A DNA stretch of 64,000 nt from Amborella trichopoda (taxonomy: Eukaryota; Streptophyta; Magnoliopsida; Amborellales; Amborellaceae), in assembly GCF_000471905.2 (NCBI RefSeq), contig NW_006500340.1:227731-291730 (forward strand). Direction: 5' to 3'. This document shows positions 37,801 to 46,289 of the stretch, one piece after another. Made by a program: the position numbers and the translations under genes. How positions within the stretch are numbered: the stretch's first letter is position 1; every line of letters starts with the position of its first letter. Under the pieces are notes generated by a model that saw nothing but the letters and a program-made list of their open reading frames with translations, did not search any database and was not told the origin of the DNA.

Positions 37801-40800
37801 GCTTAGTTGACATGCATGTAAGGAACAAAAATTGTATGATACAGTACATTTCACATCTACAGTATATTTCACATCACAAATTTGATCTAGGTTGAACTTA
37901 CCATCAATGTTAAGCAATAGGAAGATAACAACAAATGCCCACAGGTACCAGCTGCAAACCAGATAAATGAAAAGAGAATTAAGAGGCAATGGACTCGATG
38001 CAATAGGTCTTTTATTCTTTCTGTGCAAGGAATTAAGAGCCAATGGACTCAATGCAATAGGTCTTTTATTCATTCTGTGCAATTCCTTGCTTGGACATTA
38101 TAATGGTGAAGCAAAGAAATCAAAAGAAGTATTCTAGATTTGGCTTCATCCTCTCAAAGCTCACCTAATTCCAACGACCTTCTTAAAATCGGCTTCGAGA
38201 ACCCGTATCATGTACTTGTGAAAGTCAAAATTTGGGTTTGCCGGCCAATGAGTCTGGATACAGTAAAAAGTTACTTTCTTATCTGAAAGCACAATCGAGG
38301 ACTAAAACATACAACACTTACGTGAGAGAAAAGACTGAGGATTATAATATCAAGAGGGAGGTTTATGCTAAGTTGCTTACCATTATAAACCCTGACCGTA
38401 ATGCCATGTAATCTGATTTGCTAACCGAGGCATAAAATTGTTTAAAGAAAGATATCTACAGCCAAACACAAAGGGAAAATAAGGAACTGACAGATTTTGT
38501 AATGCACAAGAAACATAGCCACAACTTCCACAAAAGAAAAACTGTGGCATAATAATTATGAATGACCATGCATTGTCATCAGGCAGAAAATCCCAAATGC
38601 AATATTCTTCACAACCTGACTTTGATACCAGAGATATACACACATGCACAATGTCATTTTTAACGAAGTCAATTTTAAAAATGAACTTCAGACGGTTGCT
38701 CTGTTGGCAACCTGGACCCTCTGGCATTGGAAGCATTTTTAGAAATTCCAAGGGGCAAATCTCAAGGGGCAGCATCACCGCTGAGGACGTCGCAAATCTC
38801 AAGGGGCTCTGTAGATTTGATCCGAACTGGAATACAGATTTGATAGTCGTGGGTGACTCCAGAAACACCATCACTTGGGGCCTTTGGAGCTGCCTCTTGC
38901 CCTTGGAGACTAGACCACATTTTTGTAGACACATTTATAGGGAAGCCAATGATGCTGCCGATGCTTTAGCTAGGGCAGGAGCTATTCTCAGCACATCCTT
39001 GGGGACTGTAGGCATTTTGTAAGCCTGCATCCTACATTTCTTCCTGGTTTTTGGTCCCCTAGGGGTTTTTGCAGAGGGCACCCTTTCACTGGGCTAGCCC
39101 ACTCCTGATCGTATCTCTTTATACTTATTAGCACAATAATGAATTGATTCAAAAGAAAAAAAAAGATATACACACATGCACACAAGACAACACCTCCCTG
39201 TGATCCATAACGTTGCTTGTAGAAACTACAACTTACCAACCAACTAAAGATGACTGATTTTGACCAGAAACCCCTGGCATGCTCCTGGATAAACTCTTGA
39301 TGGTGGTGAGCATGCCTGACATTCCTTTTTTCCAGAACTGCACAATGAGATATCCTATGGTAAACGACAGAATGAAGTACACTTTGCACAAAAGCAAACA
39401 GATGTATGCATAGGAATTTTGTATTACCCTCCTCTGGTGCAGGCTTTACTTGCCTGATTATATCCTCCCATTGTTTCCATCGTTGCACCTGAATTGCAAG
39501 GAATTTATAGTACTTGTCATCACAAGTATAATAGAGTATGTCAAAGTTACGGAATTAATGTGAAAAAACAAGGATTAGTCTCCATCTTTCATTAACTAAT
39601 GTCCAATAAACAAATTGATCGGGGTCAAGTGAACAACAAAATAAAAATAAATAAATTCATCGGGGTCAAGTGAAGAACAAAATAAAAAAAAAATACAAAG
39701 CATAAGGAAGCACTCATAATTTGGTCATACACCTTTGCCCCTCCCAGAATCATGGTAGTGGCACTAAAGATCACATGAACGAGAGCCAGCACGAAAATGA
39801 AAATGTGTAAATGATGTAATGCCTCTATAGACAGCAGCACCACTTTGCCCTGACAATAAAATAAGATAAAAGATGAATCAAATTGAACCTTAATTACATT
39901 CTTATTCAATCAGCATGGCTACAGCATACACTAACAAGGATCAAGCCATAATAACTAAGCAGTCTTTGAACGAGAATGCTACAATCCAGCACGAGAAAGA
40001 AGCCACAAATAATATCGATCCTTTCAGTATAAAGAGAATTAATTATTCTCAACTATTTAAATCTTGTGTAACGCATGCACTAATTGCAGAAAGAGCATTA
40101 TGACTTTCAATTTCGGAATGTGCGTATGGGGGCATATTCAAGTACTTTAATCAATCTGAAACAAACGTTACGAGAAGAACTTTTTTCACTTAATTCACAC
40201 GTAAGCAGGCATAGAAAAAGAAAGACTTGATCCTCTAAACCAAAAAAAAAAAAATAGGAAAGAAAAGAAACTCACTTGTTTTGTGCACTGTTCAGAATTG
40301 GCAGCCTCAGACAAGAGATGCCGTCGGGCCATGAGGCCCTCAGAGAGAGAGTTGTTCTTTTGTTGATAATGGTGGACGCCTTCTTGTCCCGTCCTCCTCT
40401 TACAAGGGAGCATGTGATTAAAGAGAGTTGCTGGGATGCAAATTTTACTGATAAGGCCTTGGAATACGGTCAACAGAAGCGAAATGAAACCCAGAAGCAT
40501 CAATTCTGCAGCCACATACAATTTGTCAAAACAAACAATCTCTTGCTCGGTGTGTCTCTTATGCGTATGTGCGCGTGTTGTTTTTGGGCCCCTAGCCTTT
40601 TATTTTCATTCGTAAGGTAAGAAAAAATGTGTCTCTTGTTGTTGCCACTGATAAAGTATCATAATTGAGAGTAATTGCACACATATATAGTGAGAGAAAC
40701 CTTCTTTAAGCTTTTGTAAAGCCTCGAAGAGTGCCTCCTGGTTCTTCCGTTTCAAAACCTGCAAAATAGGAGGCAATCAGAAATCCTGTACACAAATGAC

Positions 40801-41008
40801 TCAACAGAAAGGCGAAAAGGAACTGTTGTTGTTTGTTGTCTACAAAGGGAATTGCCTTGCCGAGGTGATGAAGGAAACGCTCCATGCAGAGGGAAATGAG
40901 GACGATGAGGGAGCAAACCCCTGCGACCACCCATGTTGGAGTGTACTCGAGTGATGAGTATTCTCCTTCTCCTCCTTCAACTGAGGATGAGGAAGAAGAA
41001 GAAGCCAT
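28868..41008 (-). CDS. MLO-like seven-transmembrane protein
   Basis: MLO proteins are plant-specific plasma-membrane proteins with seven transmembrane helices and a C-terminal calmodulin-binding helix. Members affect powdery mildew susceptibility, pollen tube or root responses, and some conduct calcium. I read 14 exons: 41008-40856, 40758-40701, 40505-40276, 39849-39733, 39488-39428, 39337-39237, 38455-38381, 38253-38165, 37951-37902, 36268-36228, 29761-29552, 29441-29374, 29298-29238 and 29140-28868. All phases agree and the sum is 528 residues, a normal MLO length. Key words are LEYTPTWVVA, ELMLLGFISLLLTVFQ, WKQWED, GFWSKSVIFSW, FHKYMIRVLEADFKKVVGI, SWYLWAFVVIFLLLNIDG, WHTYFW, LLLAVGTKLEHIITRLA, PSDEHFWFDRP, FEIAFFFWIW, IIQVLCSYSTLPLYALVTQMG and GLLGWAENAKKK (calmodulin-binding region). 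Intron 1 probably uses a GC donor (CAAG|GCAATT). A GT donor 12 bp on would add four residues. Introns 6, 9 and 10 hold LINE remnants, and intron 10 is 6.5 kb. The tail is short. Which MLO clade it belongs to is not determined. Confidence 0.95.
29989..30215. repeat. Tandem duplication, 2 x 115 bp, in MLO intron 10
   Basis: The unit starting 'gaagaatattag' at 29989 recurs at 30104. Both contain 'tgtcagatggttaccccaga' and 'gtcgacaca'. They differ by about a dozen bases. Confidence 0.88.
30367..30590. repeat. Tandem array, 62-bp unit, in MLO intron 10
   Basis: The unit 'tgcatgtacttgtgcttaca...' plus 'attgatatttaaaatag' starts at 30367 and 30429. A shortened copy near 30488 and a third full copy near 30524 follow. 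Confidence 0.92.
31197..31380 (+). mobile_element. tRNA-derived SINE-like repeat, two tandem copies
   Basis: Two copies each carry 'tcctcaagtggtagagttga' (A-box-like) followed by a Pol III B-box: GGTTCAAACCC at 31257-31267 and GGTTCGAACCC at 31351-31361. Both are followed by 'gctgtccaa'. Each is preceded by 'ttattaaag.gtctattttcc'. The spacing of A and B boxes suits a tRNA-related SINE head. The body and tail are short, so the assignment is tentative. It lies in MLO intron 10. Confidence 0.5.
31381..33420. other. MLO intron 10 interior, nothing recognised
   Basis: Mixed AT-rich sequence. Short open frames on both strands (for example 32611-32877 minus) match no family I know. This is likely eroded transposon DNA. 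Confidence 0.45.
33420..34240 (+). mobile_element. L1 LINE fragment (zf-RVT and decayed RNase H)
   Basis: 33497-33735 reads LWVIRTEKNHWIFQGEE and later WQTMLNL, the end of the L1 zinc-binding domain. Decayed RNase H words follow in shifted frames to about 34080, then a tail rich in A near 34200-34230. It is 5' truncated and dead, in the antisense orientation to the MLO gene that hosts it. Confidence 0.65.
34335..34852. mobile_element. MITE-like element, probably hAT-related
   Basis: A ~520-bp block opens 'cattttttaaaaaagcgg' and 'ggccgcctaggtggcc', and closes 'ggccacctacacaccaccta' then 'ttttttaaaacattg'. The ends are therefore imperfect inverted repeats with the TTTTAAA core seen in hAT-type termini. 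It has no coding sequence. It lies in MLO intron 10 between two L1 fragments. Confidence 0.5.
34880..36165 (+). mobile_element. L1 LINE fragment (zf-RVT and RNase H) with A-rich tail
   Basis: Decayed zinc-binding-domain text (around 35080-35530, with 'WATHHKTFRHLSYSD' and 'DWQALLNLRP' like the fragment at 33497) is followed by RNase H words (SSPCPWKLSHL, then WREANAAAAELLAREG). The tail at 36120-36165 is A-rich with (AAAT)n. It ends only about 60 bp from MLO exon 10. Confidence 0.7.
36590..37190 (+). mobile_element. RTE-type LINE fragment with (GATGAT) tail in MLO intron 9
   Basis: The translation gives RYLWSIIQKNGEIEDDVAHR, FYRTAVRPALLYGIEC, MRMLRRMNGKARRDRIR and GDKMRESKLR, the C-terminal part of RTE-like ORF2. 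It is followed by 'gccgaccccaattaattagg' and a gatgatgatt tail, the standard 3' end of plant RTE elements. It is truncated at the 5' end and frameshifted. It is of the same family as 700-1020. Confidence 0.85.
38651..39163 (+). mobile_element. 5'-truncated L1 insertion with 19-bp target duplication
   Basis: The RNase H end of an L1 ORF2 is readable (LIVVGDSRNTITWGLWSCL, then HIYREANDAADALARAG). It is followed by a short 3' UTR and an A-rich tail (39150-39163). The element is flanked by the identical 19-mer 'agatatacacacatgcaca' at 38632-38650 and 39164-39182. This defines the insertion exactly and shows target-primed integration into MLO intron 6. The intact duplication suggests it is one of the younger insertions here. 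Confidence 0.93.
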
Positions 41009-41963
41009 GTTGCTGGTGTTGTTTCAGAAAGAAGAATAACAACAACTGGTGTTTGTCTGAAGGGAGAAGGATAAATAGAGGAAAGGAAGGCGTAGCCGCT
41101 GAGTTAGAGAAGGAATAAAGGCATGCATTTGGTTGGGGCCTTTTGTTTGTTTTGTGGTGTGAAGATAAAGAAAGGAATGAGACAAGAGAGAAAGAGAGAG
41201 AGAAGAATGAAAGGAATGGGTTTGGATGGAAGCCAACAGATACAAGAGAGGGAGAAGAATGAAAGGAATGACACAAGAGAGAGAGAGAAGAATGAAAGGA
41301 ATGAGACAAGAGAGAGAGCAGAAAGCCAACAGATACAAGAGAGAAGAATGAAAGGAATGGGTGTGGATGGAAGCCAACAGATACACACCCGCACTGTCTA
41401 TCCCTCGCATCAACTGAAAAGTGGTTTTTTCTTGTCGTTTTTCTTTTTTCTTTTTTTTTTTTTTTTTTTTTTATTCCTGCTTTCGGGAGGGGAGGGGAAG
41501 GAATGAATATATCCTGGTCTCGGGCACTGTGAATGTGGGCGTGGTCAGTAAATGAAGAGGTCAGAGAGGCTCCTGTTGCCTCATGGGATGATCTTTCCAC
41601 TCCACTGCATCTCATCCCCCACACAACACACACTCTCTTTTTCTAGAAAATAAACCCATCGTCTCTCTCGGTGGGGAATGGCGATCTATGGAATGAAACA
41701 AGCCGTCTCGTCTCGCCTCGTCTTCATTTTCTAAGGAAAATGTCATAGTATCGATTACATAAAACTTTTTAGTTTAGAAGGGTACCCCATCTTCCGAAGA
41801 CAACAACAATTTTAGCATTTCTCAGTGAACCAAGACTACAACAACCAGCAAATCTTGGCTCCTTGAAATCCTCCTTCAGCAAATCTTGGCTGCTTGAAGT
41901 CCTCCTGCGACGCACCCACCCACCCCGCCCAAACGACAAATTTCAACTGCCCCCCAATAACGG
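41009..41963. other. Intergenic region between divergent MLO and PPR genes
   Basis: This is the shared upstream region. On the plus strand it holds a purine-rich array (about 41180-41370) of 'agaatgaaaggaatg' units with GA runs and 'gaagccaacagataca' inserts. On the MLO sense strand it is a CT-rich leader or promoter. A poly-T run is near 41450-41472. A 31-bp duplication, 'cagcaaatcttggct', starts at 41846 and 41877, just before the PPR start codon. I saw no clear TATA box. Confidence 0.7.
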
Positions 41964-43853
41964 ATGCTCCATCCTCCTCTCTCTTCCAACATCACCACCA
42001 ATGGTGCATACACAGCAGCAGTGGAGGAGCAGCAGTTGTTGCGGTTGCTAGATGGGTGCACCGGTGGCATTCGGCCAGCCAAGCGCATCCATGCCCACAT
42101 CATCATACGCGGTTTAGCCCAATCCAACTTCCTCATTGCCAAGCTTCTCAGAAAGGCCACCACAATCCATCGCCCAGAAGATTACGATACCACCACATCA
42201 TCAACGTCCATGGACTACTCTCAACTGGTGTTTGAGCAGGTCTCTCGGCCCAACGCCTTCCTATGGACCACCCTCATCCGTGCCTACGCCCTCAGAGGAG
42301 GCCCAGAGGCCTTCCTCCTCTACAATCGCATGGCTGCCCTTGGCACCCCCCGCCCCATCTCCTTCACATTCTCTGCTCTTTTCAAAGCCTGCTCAGCCTC
42401 CCAACAAGGGAAAGATATTCAGGCCCACACCCTCAAGCTTGGCTTTGACTCCGATCTCTATGTCCAAAACACGCTCATAGACCTCTATGTGAGATGCGGG
42501 TGCGTGAATGATGCACGTCGGGTGTTCGACACAATGCCCACCAGAGATATCATATCATGGACGGCCATGATCGTGGCTTATGCTAAAGGCGGAGACATGG
42601 AGGCTGCAAGGTGCCTGTTTGACAGCCTCCCGCACAAGGACATGGTGTCGTGGACCGCAATGCTTTCAGGTTATGCTCAGAATGCAAAACCACAGGAAGC
42701 CTTGCAGTTATTTGAGGAGATGAAGGCGGCTGGAGTCCCAATAGACGAGGTCACCCTCGTGGGTGCCATCAATGCTTGCGCCCAGCTTGGGGTCCTGCAT
42801 CTCGCCCGACAGATCCACAGCCTGGTGATGGACTATGGTGGTCCGGAGAGTGTCGTGGTGGGCTCAGCACTCATCGACATGTATGCCAAGTGCGGCAGCC
42901 TGAAGGAGGCATACCAAGTTTTCGAGAAAATGACAGTGAAGAATGTGTTCTCTTACAGTGCGATGATCGGTTCATTTGCAATGCACGGACATGGTAGGGC
43001 CGCACTTCGGCTCTTCTCCCAAATGCAGGCAACAGACATCCCTCCAAACAGCGTGACATTCATTGGGGTGTTGGCCGCGTGCAGCCACACGGGACTAGTC
43101 GAAGAGGGCGTCCAGTGCTTTGCCACCATGCAAGATGAGTACAGGATCAGTCCATCTGCGGATCACTACGCATGCATGGTGGACCTCTTGGGGCGTGCAG
43201 GTCGCTTGGAGGAGGCACATGAGCTGCTCAAGACGATGCCTATCAAGCCTCACGCCGGGGTGTGGGGGGCATTACTCGGAGCATGCAGGATCCACGGGAA
43301 TGCAAACCTGGCAGAGGTGGCTGCCAAGCATTTGTTTGAGGTGGAGCCAGACGGGATCGGGAATTATGTGCTCCTCTCCAACATTTATGCCGCTGCGAAA
43401 AGGTGGGACGATGTGCGTCGGGTAAGGAAGGAGATGAGGGGAAGAGGGCTGAGGAAGAACCCAGGGTGCAGCTGGGTGGAGGGGAAAGAGGGAGTGCAGA
43501 AGTTCTTTGCGGGGGACGTATTATCGGAGGAGATAGAGACTGCATTGGAAGAGCTGTTGGAGAAGGCAAGTGCAGCAGGTTATGTACCAAAGTTGGATTG
43601 TGTGGTTTACGACGTGAGCGATGGAGAGAAGGAGCAGGTTCTGAAGAGACACAGTGAGAAGGTGGCACTCGCCTTTGGGCTGCTCACTATGGAGTCCCGC
43701 ATACGGATCGTCAAGAACCTTAGGATGTGCGACGACTGCCACTTGCTCATGTGCGTGGCATCGAGGGTGGCAGAGCGGGAGATTGTTGTGAGGGATAACA
43801 TGCGCTTCCATCACTTCAAACAGGGGGCTTGTTCTTGTGGGGAATTCTGGTGA
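41964..43853 (+). CDS. Pentatricopeptide repeat protein, PLS class with E and DYW domains
   Basis: This intact intronless gene of 629 residues encodes an RNA-binding PPR protein for a plastid or mitochondrion. DYW proteins carry a cytidine-deaminase-like domain used in C-to-U editing. About ten PPR motifs can be followed from residue ~45 (RIHAHIIIRG) to ~455, including DIISWTAMIVAYAKGGDMEA and GSALIDMYAKCGSLKEAYQV. The E motif shows WGALLGACRIHGNANLAEVA and NYVLLSNIYAAAKRW. The DYW domain shows HSE (about 563-565), CDDCH (about 589-593) and the end HHFKQGACSCGEFW. The zinc and catalytic residues are thus kept, but the final tripeptide is EFW instead of DYW. It resembles At5g44230 in length and wording. 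The GC-rich third positions stand out from the flanking AT-rich DNA. The first ATG of the frame is taken as start, and targeting is not clear from the N-terminus. Confidence 0.93.
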   Translation: MLHPPLSSNITTNGAYTAAVEEQQLLRLLDGCTGGIRPAKRIHAHIIIRGLAQSNFLIAKLLRKATTIHRPEDYDTTTSSTSMDYSQLVFEQVSRPNAFLWTTLIRAYALRGGPEAFLLYNRMAALGTPRPISFTFSALFKACSASQQGKDIQAHTLKLGFDSDLYVQNTLIDLYVRCGCVNDARRVFDTMPTRDIISWTAMIVAYAKGGDMEAARCLFDSLPHKDMVSWTAMLSGYAQNAKPQEALQLFEEMKAAGVPIDEVTLVGAINACAQLGVLHLARQIHSLVMDYGGPESVVVGSALIDMYAKCGSLKEAYQVFEKMTVKNVFSYSAMIGSFAMHGHGRAALRLFSQMQATDIPPNSVTFIGVLAACSHTGLVEEGVQCFATMQDEYRISPSADHYACMVDLLGRAGRLEEAHELLKTMPIKPHAGVWGALLGACRIHGNANLAEVAAKHLFEVEPDGIGNYVLLSNIYAAAKRWDDVRRVRKEMRGRGLRKNPGCSWVEGKEGVQKFFAGDVLSEEIETALEELLEKASAAGYVPKLDCVVYDVSDGEKEQVLKRHSEKVALAFGLLTMESRIRIVKNLRMCDDCHLLMCVASRVAEREIVVRDNMRFHHFKQGACSCGEFW

Positions 43854-44103
43854 ATTAATGTGTTACATTCATTCAGTTACGGTGTTACATTCTTTCTTTC
43901 ATTTATGATAATGGTGTTCTTCACTCCTCACCGATTAGTTGTTCATGTGCGTGGCATCGAGGGTGGCAGAGCGGGAGATCGTTGTGAGGGGCTTGTTCTT
44001 GTGGGGAATTCTGGTGAATTAATGTATTACATTCATTCAGTTACTGTGTTACATTCTTTCTTTCATTTATGATAATGGTGTTGTTCACTGCTCACCGATT
44101 AGT
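43747..44103 (+). repeat. Tandem duplication of the PPR gene's 3' end
   Basis: The last ~110 bp of the PPR coding sequence plus the first part of the 3' flank (from 43747) is repeated 196 bp downstream (from 43943 to 44103), with over 95% identity. The second copy lacks about 30 bp that encode the RFHHFKQ region. Because it lies after the stop codon, the gene itself is unaffected. Confidence 0.93.
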
Positions 44104-46226
44104 GTGTTACATTCATCAGAGCGTAGCGTTTGATAATGGTGAATATTCTCCTTCCCTGGTTTGAGAACAGTTAAAAAGGTGGAAGGTCCGAACCACCGCA
44201 TCCCCGAAACACAGAGAAAGTTGCAGTGCCACTTTTACCTAAACTTAACAGGCAAAAAAAATTTGTATCTGGCAAAAACTCATCAGCGCAGGGGACCCAA
44301 AACACTATTTTGCTCGCCTCTCTGAGAAGAAAAATCACTAGTCTTTGACAAGAAAAATTCCTCGCAGAAAAAAAAAATCACTCATTCAATGCCCCTTACT
44401 GAAGAACTCAGATCTCTCCCTCTCATCTCACCTGAAAAGCCCCAATTTTTACCTTCTCTTCACAGTTAGTTTTTCCTTTATTTTTATTTTTTAAAAAACT
44501 TGAACAATATAAATCCGAGATCTACAAGAGATTATGCTCTTTTCTATTCATTTATAGGATCCCTTATTTTGTACTTAAGGTCATAGAAAATAAACTTCAA
44601 ATCTTCTAAAAGCAGTTGCATTTGCTTCTTCTTTTTTTTCCTTTTTTTTTGTTTAGTTATGCTAACCTAGACTAAGGGTTTTTTTTTTTTTAGAAGATTT
44701 AGGTTAAGCAATATTATAGAAATTAAACCCTAAATCTAGATTTTAGGTTACTTACATTCCATCTCGGTTTTTTTTTTTTTTTTTCTGTAGTATGCTATAT
44801 ATATATATATATATATATATATTTCTTTATTGTTTTTTCTGCTTATGATATATGTATATGATGTGCATTTTTTATTTATTTTATGATTATGCTACCTCTA
44901 TTTTATTTCCATTTTGTTTTCTTTTCTTGTTATACTTGTTGTATTGGATTGCCATCTTTTGCAAAGTCTAGGTCGTGTTCATCTTGTTCTGCGACACTCT
45001 CAACTTCGAGATGCTCTTTCTTTGGTTCTTCTTCTGCATGCAAACCTTAATTTGGGTTTTTTCCAATTGCAAAGCATTACGCAATTTTTTCCAATTGCAT
45101 TATTGAAATTTTTGTATTTTGTGCTAACGTCGATGTTTTCACTTTTCTTTCTTATTGTTTACCTTTCCTTCCCAATTGTTTATCAGTTGTTTATCACATA
45201 TCTCTTTTTTGAGAATAGTTGTTTATCAAATATCTTGATTGCATATTGGACCTGATGCTCTCTCATTTTATCTTCATCTCCTGACGCTCTCTCATTTTAT
45301 CTGCATCTGCTCCTACTATGCTAACAAAATTCTAGTTCTTATTTTTATAAAATTCATTTTGCTCTATATCTATAACTATATCTTTTTATTCCTAGTTTTG
45401 ATTGAGTACTTATACTATCATTCAAAATCTGAGCTGATATTCCTCAACAAGCTTCCTACCCAACTTTTAAAATTTGAGTTCCTTTTTATTGTGAGAAATG
45501 ATTACATAGGTTGTAGTAAGAAAATCATATTCATTTTGCGCATCAAATCAATGAAAGACGGTTAGAACTGGTAGTTTCTAGCTTTTTCAATATCAAACAT
45601 GTGAAAATAGCAACACCATAAAAGAGAATAGCAATAGTTAATGTTTACACTGATACGAGCCTTAAAAAGGATACATAAAAAGTTTCTGTAGTGCCAAAAA
45701 CCGTGAAGTCCATTTTAAACAACCCCTCCCTCATATTGAATGCGATGGCAATTGTAAAAGAGAATAGCAATAGTTAATGGATTAAACAGCATACGGCGAG
45801 GCACACTTTTGTCATATTTAACTTCTTCTTATAAGAGGCGGCATAGATCATAATCACTGAGTTTATTTATTTTAGGGAAATTTACCAAAATGGACCAAAG
45901 AGATGTCGTACTCATATCATTTGATTTAATTGCAAAATACCATGAAAATAGACATAATCATGAGTTAAGTAGTTGATAATTTAGATATATTATGAATTCC
46001 ACTTATTTTATAGTGTTATGCAGACAAATTTCCAGTAATGCAGACAAATTTCCAGTAACTAGAAATGCTACAGCATAAAGAAGATTTTTTCTTAACTATT
46101 TAAAATGATTGAATAACTCAGGCGTACAACATGGGCACTCCCCCCTGCATCAAATATTTGAACATATGGTGACTAAAAGTTCTCTCTTTGAGATTCAACT
46201 ATGGTTGCGAGTAATGGCGCTAATAC
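44104..46226. other. AT-rich intergenic with (AT)n microsatellite
   Basis: No gene was recognised. Poly-T runs occur near 44640-44690 and 44770-44784, and an (AT)n run at about 44797-44822. Open frames at 44914-45565 are Phe/Leu/Ile-rich translations of T-rich DNA and are not supported. Confidence 0.6.
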
Positions 46227-46289
46227 ATGCGGACAGTTTTAAAAAGACAAAAAAAGAGGCCTGCTGCATCCATAGGAAGTAGGAAGGTC

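Noticed and set aside
41123-41633. Open frames in the GA/CT-rich region upstream of MLO
   Set aside because: They are translations of purine/pyrimidine repeats.
44914-45565. Phe/Leu-rich open frames that resemble membrane segments
   Set aside because: The apparent hydrophobicity comes from T-rich DNA; no family match.
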